This document shows positions 14,646 to 21,451 of a DNA stretch of 25,685 bases, one piece after another. The notes beneath the pieces were generated by a model. That model did no database searches and was not told the DNA's origin. It saw only the letters and a program-made list of their open reading frames with translations. The translations under genes were made by a program, and so were the position numbers. The stretch's first letter is position 1; each line of letters begins with the position of its first letter. Source of the stretch: Treponema sp. UBA7570 (GTDB taxonomy: Bacteria > Spirochaetota > Spirochaetia > Treponematales > Treponemataceae); contig DLLE01000012.1 of assembly GCA_002477955.1 (NCBI GenBank), forward strand, positions 1 to 25,685, in the 5' to 3' direction.

Positions 14646-15569
14646 TTAATTAAAACTTGAACGCGAAAGCGGACTTCCAATCCAAATTCCTTCACTTCCC
14701 AAATACTCTTTTTTCTGACCTTCAATCAAAAACTGCACGCTGTTTACCGTTCCAAATTCTGTCGCAGTATAAACAATCTGCATAAGCTGAGCCTGATAAC
14801 CGTCCATTCCGACCGTATTAAACTCAAATTGCTCATTAAAATTCAAATAGGCAATACCATCACGCACAGAAGCCGACAAAAGCCTTGTTCCCTCAGGAAT
14901 CAAACTTCTATAACCGCGAGCACTTTCCTGCGCATTTGGTCCAGCAAGCAAAATATTCATATTAGTCACAAGCGGCGAATCATTTTTTTCAACAGCCCGC
15001 GTAATCATTTTTCTGCTCAAAGTTCCATCTTCGCCAATATAAACAAAATAAATTTTTTGGTTAGTTACAGTAATAGTTTTCTTTTCAGGAGCTTTTGTTT
15101 TTTCTTCTTTTTTTATATTTGCCGGAGAATTTTCCGTGCTTTTTTCTTGTTTTCCCTCATTTTTTGCAACTTGCGGTTTTTCTTCCGTTTTTTCGGTCTT
15201 TTTTATTCCTTCACTCTGATTTTGTTTTTTCTGGTCAGGAACATCTTCATTTGCCGATTTATTTTCATCAAATTTTTCAACCGAAGGCAACACTTCTGTT
15301 CCCAAGTTTTCTTGAGAACTTTGCTTTGTTTCTGTTTTCAATTCAATAACGGTTTCAATTTCCGGTACTTTTTTTTCTTTTACTTCATGCTTTTGAATAA
15401 ATTCCGGAGTGGTTCCAAAAAGGCGTTCAAAAAATCGCGTCGTTTTTAAATTTGAATATATATCGTCCTGTTTTACCAAAAATACAATTAAAAGAATCAA
15501 AAATCCAAGAATCCAGCAAGCAAAAGCCAATCCTGTCGAGTTTTTTCTATTTTTTTCATTTTTTGCCAT
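14646..15569 (-). CDS. Membrane-anchored GerMN-domain protein
   Basis: A 307-residue envelope protein starting at ATG 15569 (MAKNEKNRKN); an in-frame ATG at 15647 would place the promoter inside the gene. One transmembrane segment (about residues 13-33) is followed by a low-complexity Lys/Glu/Gln/Thr linker (about 60-180) long enough to span part of the periplasm. The C-terminal GerMN-like domain contains IYFVYIGEDGTLSRKMITRA, LLAGPNAQESARGYRSLIPE and VRDGIAYLNFNEQFE. GerMN domains occur in sporulation proteins and in lipoproteins of non-sporulating bacteria; their ligand is not settled. No Shine-Dalgarno is seen; a TATACT ends 7 nt upstream. It is divergent from kdgK. Confidence 0.82.
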   Translation of the reverse strand: MAKNEKNRKNSTGLAFACWILGFLILLIVFLVKQDDIYSNLKTTRFFERLFGTTPEFIQKHEVKEKKVPEIETVIELKTETKQSSQENLGTEVLPSVEKFDENKSANEDVPDQKKQNQSEGIKKTEKTEEKPQVAKNEGKQEKSTENSPANIKKEEKTKAPEKKTITVTNQKIYFVYIGEDGTLSRKMITRAVEKNDSPLVTNMNILLAGPNAQESARGYRSLIPEGTRLLSASVRDGIAYLNFNEQFEFNTVGMDGYQAQLMQIVYTATEFGTVNSVQFLIEGQKKEYLGSEGIWIGSPLSRSSFN

Positions 15570-15576
15570 ATCATCT

Positions 15577-15605
15577 AGTATAATTGACACCAAATTAAAA
15601 GTCCA
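15577..15605 (-). promoter_or_regulatory. Promoter of the GerMN gene (near-leaderless)
   Basis: On the minus strand TGGACT (15605-15600), a 17-nt spacer and TATACT (15582-15577) match sigma-70 boxes at 4/6 and 5/6. The -10 ends 7 nt before ATG 15569, so transcription should begin at or next to the start codon. Confidence 0.6.
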
Positions 15606-15718
15606 CGCAAAGCCAGCCGAAGTTTTACAGAAGCGAAAAATTTTCATAATTCTACTTGTTCCATTTTCTTTTAAACATTAAACTAATATCCGTACGAAAT
15701 TTTAAATTGAGGCGATTT

Positions 15719-16765
15719 ATGGATAAAAAAGGTGCTTTCTACGAACACAAAGAATTTGATTTAATTACTTTTGGAGAAACAATGCTTCGTCTTTCTCCTC
15801 CAGTAAATGAACTTATTTACAAAAGCGACTCTTTTAAAAAACATGCGGGCGGAGCAGAACTCAATGTTGCCTGTGGAGTTTCTCTTTTAGGCTGCCGTTC
15901 TGGAATTATCACCCGTCTTCCAAAAAATCAACTTGGAACTTTCATCAAAAACCGTATCCGCTCATCTTCTGTCAGCGATGACTTTATCATTTGGGACGAA
16001 TCTCCAGAGGCCCGTGTCGGAATTTATTTTTACGAAAACGGAGCTTATCCGCGCAAACCGACAGTTGTTTACGACCGAAAAAATTCTTCCATCACAAAAA
16101 TCAAGGAATCTGAAATTCCAGAAGACATTTATAAAAAAGCAAGAATGTTTTACACGTCAGGAATCACTCTAGCTTTGAGCGAAGCAACTCGTAATCTCGC
16201 AATCAACATGATAAAAAAATTCAAGGCAGAAGGGACTCAGATTGCGTTTGACGTAAACTACCGTGCAACACTTTGGGACGAAGAAACAGCCCGCGAAACA
16301 ATTAAACACGTTCTACCTTATGTCGATGTTCTTTTTATTTCCGAAGAAAGTTGCCACCGTATGTTCCAAATGAAAGGAACTCTCGAAGACATGCATAGGC
16401 AGTTCTGTCGCGATTATCCAAATATTCAGTTGATTGCAACTTCACAACGCGAAGTAATCAGTCCAAAAGTTCATTCATTTGGTTCGACAGTGTATTTAAA
16501 ACGTCTGGACAAATTCTATCGTGAAGAACCTTACAAAGACATTGACGTTGTTGACCGCATTGGTTCTGGCGACGCTTATTGTGCTGGCGTTCTTTTTGGA
16601 CTTCTTCATTACGATGATGCTCAAAAAGCCGTTGAATTCGGCAACGCAACTTGTGCTACAAAAAATACAATTTTCGGAGACCTTCCAGTTTCCGACTTCC
16701 GCGAAATCGAAGCGATTATCAAGGCTCATCAGACAAAAGGCAAACAGTCAGAAATGAACCGTTAA
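15719..16765 (+). CDS. kdgK: 2-keto-3-deoxygluconate kinase (PfkB/ribokinase family)
   Basis: Phosphorylates 2-keto-3-deoxygluconate to KDPG-type phosphate, the last step before aldol cleavage in hexuronate (pectin/glucuronate) catabolism. The protein has 348 residues from ATG 15719, preferred over an in-frame ATG at 15656 because GAGG (15709-15712) lies 6 nt upstream and the upstream extension has no family counterpart. It has the N-terminal substrate region ITFGETMLRLSPP, the sugar-binding HAGGAELNVACGVSLLG, and FDVNYRATLW, characteristic of KDG kinases. The PfkB signature VVDRIGSGDAYCAGVLFGLL follows, with catalytic Asp285. It is monocistronic with a strong terminator. With uxaB at 24902 it supports a galacturonate route. 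Another sugar kinase of the family is possible but less likely. Confidence 0.88.
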   Translation: MDKKGAFYEHKEFDLITFGETMLRLSPPVNELIYKSDSFKKHAGGAELNVACGVSLLGCRSGIITRLPKNQLGTFIKNRIRSSSVSDDFIIWDESPEARVGIYFYENGAYPRKPTVVYDRKNSSITKIKESEIPEDIYKKARMFYTSGITLALSEATRNLAINMIKKFKAEGTQIAFDVNYRATLWDEETARETIKHVLPYVDVLFISEESCHRMFQMKGTLEDMHRQFCRDYPNIQLIATSQREVISPKVHSFGSTVYLKRLDKFYREEPYKDIDVVDRIGSGDAYCAGVLFGLLHYDDAQKAVEFGNATCATKNTIFGDLPVSDFREIEAIIKAHQTKGKQSEMNR

Positions 16766-16780
16766 CAAAAATATCTTAAA

Positions 16781-16830
16781 AAAAATCGGTGGTTTAAGGG
16801 CAAAAAAATCTCTTGACCACCGATTTTTTT
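16781..16830. terminator. Bidirectional rho-independent terminator
   Basis: AAAAATCGGTGGT (16781-16793) pairs with ACCACCGATTTTT (16816-16828) around a 22-nt loop, with T-runs at both outer ends. It separates convergent kdgK (ending 16765) and the RNA methyltransferase (ending 16892). Confidence 0.9.
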
Positions 16831-16891
16831 ATATACTTATTGAATAAATTTTCCTTCTAAAAAAAAGTGCCAGACATTGCAAATAAGTTTT

Positions 16892-17665
16892 TTATTTTCT
16901 CATCTCATACAAGACAATTGCGGCCGCCTGCGCAACATTCAAACTTTCAATGGGACGCTCAGCGCTTTTTCCAAATGTGCTTGTATTAGGAATTATAATA
17001 AGTTCATCACAATTTTCTTTTACCTGTTTTGAAATTCCGTGCTCTTCATTTCCAAGAACTATTAAAGCCGATTTATTTGCGCTTAATTCTTTTAACTTTC
17101 CTACTGGCTGAGTTGCATTTACATCTGTACCAAAACGAAGCATTTTTCCTTTCATTGCTTCCAGCAAACGGACTATCGACTTTACAGAATAAATATTTAC
17201 ATATTCCATTCCGCCTTGCGCAACCCGGTACGAACTTGTTGTAATCGAAGACTGAGCTTCATCCAAAGGAATAATAACATTTTTAACACCAAAAAAAGCT
17301 GCGCTTCTTACAATCGCACCAAGGTTATTTGCATTACCAACGCGGTCAAGGATCAAAGCAGTCTCTTTTTCGTGCAGCCATTCGTTAGTCACATCGCTGT
17401 CCAAAGGGTTAATTTCCGGCTGCTCAATCATTGCAACCACACCCTGATGGTGAACACTTCCGCAAAGTTTTTCTAATTCATTTTCATCTTTTACTTTATT
17501 GTACGGAGCCTTTCTTTTTGCAAGTGATCTACATAATTCCCCAAAAGAATTCATTCTTTCTTCAGTATAATAAAACCGTCTTATTTTCTGGGGATTTTCT
17601 TTTGCAAGTGCTTTTACAGCCTCAAAACCACAGACTGCAAGTTCTTTCTTTTGTGTATTTTTCAT
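16892..17665 (-). CDS. SPOUT-class (TrmH/RlmB-like) RNA 2'-O-methyltransferase
   Basis: An S-adenosylmethionine-dependent ribose methyltransferase for tRNA or 23S rRNA, acting in the cytoplasm. The protein has 257 residues from ATG 17665; an in-frame ATG at 17683 sits upstream of the likely -10. Residues about 1-85 form a substrate-binding-like N-terminal domain. The catalytic domain shows motif 1 ALILDRVGNANNLGAIVRSA (104-123, with Arg120), motif 2 VLGNEEHGIS (203-212) and motif 3 ESLNVAQAAAIVLYEM (240-255), together making the knotted cofactor site. No Shine-Dalgarno is present; TATATT ends 6 nt upstream. It follows the binding-protein gene after that gene's terminator. RlmB-like (23S G2251) or TrmH-like specificity cannot be separated by eye. 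Confidence 0.92.
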   Translation of the reverse strand: MKNTQKKELAVCGFEAVKALAKENPQKIRRFYYTEERMNSFGELCRSLAKRKAPYNKVKDENELEKLCGSVHHQGVVAMIEQPEINPLDSDVTNEWLHEKETALILDRVGNANNLGAIVRSAAFFGVKNVIIPLDEAQSSITTSSYRVAQGGMEYVNIYSVKSIVRLLEAMKGKMLRFGTDVNATQPVGKLKELSANKSALIVLGNEEHGISKQVKENCDELIIIPNTSTFGKSAERPIESLNVAQAAAIVLYEMRK

Positions 17666-17691
17666 ATATTGAATATAAATCAAATTTAAAT

Positions 17692-17724
17692 AAAAAAAAA
17701 GCGGTATCTTTCGACACCGCTTTT
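17692..17724 (-). terminator. Rho-independent terminator of the solute-binding-protein gene
   Basis: Read on the minus strand, AAAAGCGGT and ACCGCTTTT close a 10-nt loop and run into nine T residues (plus-strand A-run 17692-17700). It lies 25 nt after the binding-protein stop and 27 nt before the methyltransferase ATG, so its T-tract overlaps that gene's -35 region. Confidence 0.9.
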
Positions 17725-17748
17725 CGGGTTTTACTAATTTTACTAAAA

Positions 17749-19368
17749 CTAGTAAAGAAGGTTCATTTCCTTCATCTTAGCAATACCAGCCTGTTCCCAA
17801 GCCTTTCCACCCATGTTGTTGAATTCTGCCAACCAAGCATCCCAGTTAGCTTTTGTAAGCTGGCGTTTGCCTGTCATAAATTCAACTACACCCTGTTCAT
17901 AGAAACGCTGAAGGTCAGCATCTGGAAGAGGGAGAAGAGAAGCGCCAATTACTGGTGTCCATGGTTTAGACTGCATTTCGCGGAGAGCCTTCAATGAAGA
18001 AAGCTGTTTCTTTGAAACTGCTGTTGTATAAGTTGGGTAACGAGACATAAGTTCAGCATCTGAGTTGTAGTAAACCATGTTGCGGAGCTGAGTCAAAGGC
18101 TGCATCTTTGGCTTAGAGAAAGCCATGTTCTTATCTGGAATACCATCTTTTGTTGGTGCACCTGTTTTTGGATCAAGTACATAGTTTACACCTTCAACAC
18201 CGTATCCAAGGAGATAGTAACCTTCGTCAGAAGACATCCATTCAAGAAGACGAGCAATCATCTGTTTCTTTGTAATAGTCTTTTTAGTTCCATCAACATC
18301 TTTCCAGTTCTTGATTGTCTGGTCAGCGTTTCTTTTTGCTACACAGTAGCGGCGGTAAGCCTGATCATAAACACCAGCAGCTGATTTTCCTTTTGGTCCA
18401 ACAGGTGGATCAACGATAATCAATTCACCTTTAGGGAAGTTCTGATCGAATGGAGCATAGTTAGATTCTGCAAATGCAGCAGCGTTCTGTTCACGGAAGA
18501 TACCGAATTTTCCCTGTTTCCAAGAAGCACGGTAGTCATCCTTTTTATAAGCTGTCCAGTTTGGATCTATAACCTTTGCATCAATGATTTTCTTGAGGAA
18601 TTCAAGAGCATCGTAATATTCTGGTTTGTTGATGTTAAGACCTGCGCCGTCTTTAGACATAGACCAAGTTCCAGCAACACCAAATGCACCGAACCATGGG
18701 TCAAAACGAGCACCAAGACCTTCACACATTGGCTTAAGTTCGATATACGCGCCGAGACCGTATGTATCGTTCTTTCCGTTTCCATCTGGATCTTTGAAAG
18801 TAAATGCTTTCATTACTTCGAAGAATTCATCTGTTGTCTTAGGAACTTTGAGTCCGAGTTTGTCGAGCCAGTCTTTGCGGATAAGAATACCTTCATTACG
18901 AACGATTGTACCTGGCTGATCAAGACCATAGCAAACACCGTTTACTGTAGAGTGCTTGCGGGCATCTTTATCATAAAGCTTTGCAGTGCGGTTAGGCATC
19001 ATTGCAAACATATCATCTACAGGAGCAAGAAGTCTCTGTTTTGTCAAAATCTGGAAACAGTTATCGCTTACCATGAACAAGTCAGGAAGAGAGTTTGCAG
19101 CACCAGCAGCGTTGATTTTTGTATCCTGGTCAGATTCGTTTGAAGGAAGAGCTGTTATAACCAAGTTAATTCCGAGCTTTTCCTTAATAATTTTATAAGC
19201 AACCCAGTCAGCAGGTGGCGGACCAGCTTCTGTTACAGCAGCACCGTACCAAAGTTCAATGTCAACTGTACCGTCTTTGTTTGCCTTCCATTTTTTTGCA
19301 GCAAAAACTGGAGAAGCAACTGTAAGAACCAAAGCGATGAGCGCGAGATTCTTGAAAAAGTTTTTCAT
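17749..19368 (-). CDS. LplA-type carbohydrate ABC transporter solute-binding protein
   Basis: A 539-residue periplasmic binding protein of the large family-1 group (LplA/YtcQ-like), which captures oligosaccharides for CUT1 ABC importers. It has a signal peptide (MKNFFKNLALIALVL) ending SPVFA-A near residue 23. There is no lipobox Cys, so it should be soluble in the periplasm rather than lipid-anchored as in Gram-positives. The mature protein begins with the typical strand VDIELWYGAAVTEAG, followed by DLFMVSDNCFQ and RKDWLDKLGLKVPKTTDEFF, the hinge-region motif of the family. AAGGAGG lies 5 nt before ATG 19368. It is transcribed after the two permeases but behind its own terminator and strong promoter. 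The sugar is unknown; pectin-derived saccharide is inferred from uxaB and kdgK. Confidence 0.93.
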   Translation of the reverse strand: MKNFFKNLALIALVLTVASPVFAAKKWKANKDGTVDIELWYGAAVTEAGPPPADWVAYKIIKEKLGINLVITALPSNESDQDTKINAAGAANSLPDLFMVSDNCFQILTKQRLLAPVDDMFAMMPNRTAKLYDKDARKHSTVNGVCYGLDQPGTIVRNEGILIRKDWLDKLGLKVPKTTDEFFEVMKAFTFKDPDGNGKNDTYGLGAYIELKPMCEGLGARFDPWFGAFGVAGTWSMSKDGAGLNINKPEYYDALEFLKKIIDAKVIDPNWTAYKKDDYRASWKQGKFGIFREQNAAAFAESNYAPFDQNFPKGELIIVDPPVGPKGKSAAGVYDQAYRRYCVAKRNADQTIKNWKDVDGTKKTITKKQMIARLLEWMSSDEGYYLLGYGVEGVNYVLDPKTGAPTKDGIPDKNMAFSKPKMQPLTQLRNMVYYNSDAELMSRYPTYTTAVSKKQLSSLKALREMQSKPWTPVIGASLLPLPDADLQRFYEQGVVEFMTGKRQLTKANWDAWLAEFNNMGGKAWEQAGIAKMKEMNLLY

Positions 19369-19421
19369 TTTATCCTCCTTATATTGAATCGAATGAAAAC
19401 AATTTTATAAATAAAAATATC

Positions 19422-19435
19422 CGATTTTAAAATCG
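19422..19435. promoter_or_regulatory. 14-bp palindrome, candidate operator of the binding-protein gene
   Basis: CGATTTTAAAATCG is a perfect palindrome located a few bases after the predicted transcription start of the solute-binding-protein gene. The position suits a repressor or other regulator site. Its binding protein is unknown. Confidence 0.4.
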
Positions 19436-19445
19436 CGATACCTTA

Positions 19446-19473
19446 ATTATAGCACAAAAAATTGACCAGACAA
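19446..19473 (-). promoter_or_regulatory. Extended -10 promoter of the binding-protein gene
   Basis: On the minus strand TTGTCT (19473-19468), a 16-nt spacer and TGCTATAAT, with a perfect TATAAT at 19451-19446 and the TGn extension. The -35 lies inside the upstream permease terminator (loop and right arm). This gives the binding protein its own transcription at a level independent of the permeases. Confidence 0.75.
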
Positions 19474-19495
19474 TATTTTTTTATCATCTGGTCAA
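19456..19495 (-). terminator. Rho-independent terminator after the permease genes
   Basis: TTGACCAGA and TCTGGTCAA (plus positions 19487-19495 and 19462-19470) form a 9-bp stem around a 16-nt loop, followed by a T-run on the minus strand (A-run 19456-19461). It is 19 nt past the permease stop. Confidence 0.82.
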
Positions 19496-19514
19496 GCAAA
19501 TGCAGTATTAAAAC

Positions 19515-20405
19515 TTAGCCCTTAACAGAACCAAGCATTGTACCCTTTGTAAAGTATTTCTGAATAAATGGATAAGCAATAATCATAGGAATTGCCGACA
19601 TAAATACAGAAGCCGCCTTAATAGCCTGTACAGAAGCATTTCCGAAAGCGTTTACTTCAACGTATTCGTTCATACCAGAAGCCATCAAAATGTTGCGGAG
19701 CAAGATTGGAAGTGGCTGCAAGTAAGCTTCGTTCAAGTAAAGCATAGCGTGCATGAAGTCGTTCCAGAAGTTTACAGCGTAGTACAAACCAATTGTCATA
19801 ATGATTGGTTTTGACAACGGAAGAATAATAGACAAAAGAACATACCATTCAGCAGCACCATCAATACGAGCAGATTCTTTCAAAGATTCAGGAATTCCTT
19901 CAAAGAAACCACGCATAATCAAACAGTTGTATGTACCAATTGCACCAGGCAAGAAGATTGAAGCCAAATGGTTTGTAAGATGAAGATTTGTTACAACAAG
20001 GTATGTTGGGATTACACCAATATTAAACAAATATGGAATAAGCACAAAGTAGTTAAGGATTTTGCGTCCTGGAAGATCAGAAACTGACATACAATATGCC
20101 ATAGGAACTGTAAGAGCAAGAGCAGTTACAACACCGAATGCCATAATCTTCAAAGAGTTCCAAAATGCTGTAATAAATCCAGCGTTACCGAGCAAAGCTT
20201 TGTAAGCAGAAACATCCCATTTCCATACAGGAAGGAACATACCTTCAAAGTTTGTTCCAAGGAATGAGTTTGGACGGAAAGAAAGTGTGATTGTAGACCA
20301 CATTGGGATCGCAATAATTACACCAACAAAAATAAGAAATGCATTGATACAAATATAGAATGTGCGATCGCCTGCAGTAAGTTTTACTGTACTTGGTTTT
20401 GTCAT
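19515..20405 (-). CDS. LplC/YtcP-type carbohydrate ABC permease
   Basis: A 296-residue inner-membrane permease subunit with six predicted helices, one half of the channel of a CUT1 sugar importer. The cytoplasmic EAA loop that docks the ATPase is intact: IPESLKESARIDGAAEWYVL through ILPLSKP (about 171-200). The C-terminus FTKGTMLGSVKG is the typical end of this subfamily. GGGAG lies shortly before ATG 20405. The preceding permease ends at 20421, leaving a 15-nt gap, so the two are translated from one mRNA. No ATP-binding subunit is encoded nearby; in this family it is often a shared MsmX-like protein from elsewhere in the genome. Confidence 0.94.
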   Translation of the reverse strand: MTKPSTVKLTAGDRTFYICINAFLIFVGVIIAIPMWSTITLSFRPNSFLGTNFEGMFLPVWKWDVSAYKALLGNAGFITAFWNSLKIMAFGVVTALALTVPMAYCMSVSDLPGRKILNYFVLIPYLFNIGVIPTYLVVTNLHLTNHLASIFLPGAIGTYNCLIMRGFFEGIPESLKESARIDGAAEWYVLLSIILPLSKPIIMTIGLYYAVNFWNDFMHAMLYLNEAYLQPLPILLRNILMASGMNEYVEVNAFGNASVQAIKAASVFMSAIPMIIAYPFIQKYFTKGTMLGSVKG

Positions 20406-20420
20406 TTTAGTCTCCCTTAA

Positions 20421-21362
20421 TTACAGAAGTGAAGAATCAGCAAGTTTTTTAGTAACAGCGTTAGATGCCATTACGAGAAGCATACCGATTACACCCTTGA
20501 AAATACCAACGGCAGTAGCAAGAGCAAACTTGAACTGCAGAAGACCCTGACGATATACCCAAGTATCGATAATATCGGCTACAGAATATACAGGAACAGA
20601 GTACAACATGAACATCTGGTTAAATCCAGCATCAAGAACTGTACCGAGTTTAAGAAGAACTACGGTTACAATTACTGGCTTAATAGACGGAATTGTAATA
20701 TACCAAACACGCTGAACAGCAGATGCACCTTCAACCATTGCGGCTTCAAACAATGAAGGGTCAATTCCCATCAAAGCAGCAATAAAGATAATTGCAGCCC
20801 ATCCCATTTCCTTCCAAGCATCAGAAATAATTACAATAGCAGGGAATGTATGAGTGTTTGTAAGAAAATCTACTGGATCACCGCCAAAAAATTTAACGAT
20901 GTCGTTTACCATACCATCACCAGGAGCCAAAAGTACAAGCAAGATACCGTACATAATAACCCACGAAAGGAAGTGCGGAAGATAAGCAAGAGTCTGTACA
21001 ACTCTACGAAGAATGTCATGTGTACATTCATAAAGAGTTACAGCAAGAATAATTGAAAGCGGAACACTGATTACAAGTTTTAACAAACTGTAAAAAATTG
21101 TGTTGCGAAGCAATTCACCAAAATAGAATGACTGGAAGAAGTCTACAAAATTGCGGAATCCAATCCAGCTACTTCCCCAAATTCCATCTGAAGGCAAAAA
21201 GCTTTTAAAAGCAATCTGTCCGTTCACAATTGCACCATACTTCAAAATAGCATAGTAAACAGCTGGGATAACGAGCAGTGCATAAACAGAATAGTGTCTC
21301 TTAACATCTTTCCAAAGGTTTTTCTTTGGAGCTTTAAGAGCTGTTGTTTCTTGTGCGATCAT
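20421..21362 (-). CDS. LplB/YteP-type carbohydrate ABC permease
   Basis: The partner permease, 313 residues with six predicted helices after a short basic N-terminal segment (KKNLWKDVKRHYSVYALLVI). The characteristic LplB features FLPSDGIWGSSWIGFRNFVD and YLPHFLSWVI are present. The EAA loop reads DPSLFEAAMVEGASAVQRVW then ITIPSIKP (about 201-229). A Shine-Dalgarno GAGG lies 6 nt before ATG 21362. It is the first gene of the transporter operon, 89 bp after the regulator's stop, and has a good promoter in that gap. It forms the translocation pore with the next gene's product. Confidence 0.94.
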   Translation of the reverse strand: MIAQETTALKAPKKNLWKDVKRHYSVYALLVIPAVYYAILKYGAIVNGQIAFKSFLPSDGIWGSSWIGFRNFVDFFQSFYFGELLRNTIFYSLLKLVISVPLSIILAVTLYECTHDILRRVVQTLAYLPHFLSWVIMYGILLVLLAPGDGMVNDIVKFFGGDPVDFLTNTHTFPAIVIISDAWKEMGWAAIIFIAALMGIDPSLFEAAMVEGASAVQRVWYITIPSIKPVIVTVVLLKLGTVLDAGFNQMFMLYSVPVYSVADIIDTWVYRQGLLQFKFALATAVGIFKGVIGMLLVMASNAVTKKLADSSLL

Positions 21363-21381
21363 ATTTAACCTCAGTTCTTTT

Positions 21382-21427
21382 ATAATAACTTTTTTTATAT
21401 AAAATTGACAAGCGTTTTATTGGACAA
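21382..21427 (-). promoter_or_regulatory. Promoter and possible direct-repeat operator of the permease operon
   Basis: On the minus strand TTGTCA (21411-21406), an 18-nt spacer and TATTAT (21387-21382) match sigma-70 boxes at 5/6 each. A second TTGTC (21427-21423) lies 16 bp upstream, so the -35 is part of a TTGTC direct repeat. AraC-type regulators commonly bind direct repeats next to the -35, so this is a candidate target of the adjacent regulator. Confidence 0.55.
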
Positions 21428-21451
21428 AAACGAACTATGCTTAAAAAATTC

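Noticed and set aside
14829..15449. 206-codon plus-strand frame opposite the GerMN gene
   Set aside because: The predicted product is a Phe/Arg-rich low-complexity mirror of the Lys/Glu linker codons, without a start signal.
17749..21362. Missing ABC ATPase as a sign of deletion
   Set aside because: LplABC-type operons commonly lack the ATPase gene and use a shared one elsewhere, so absence here is normal.
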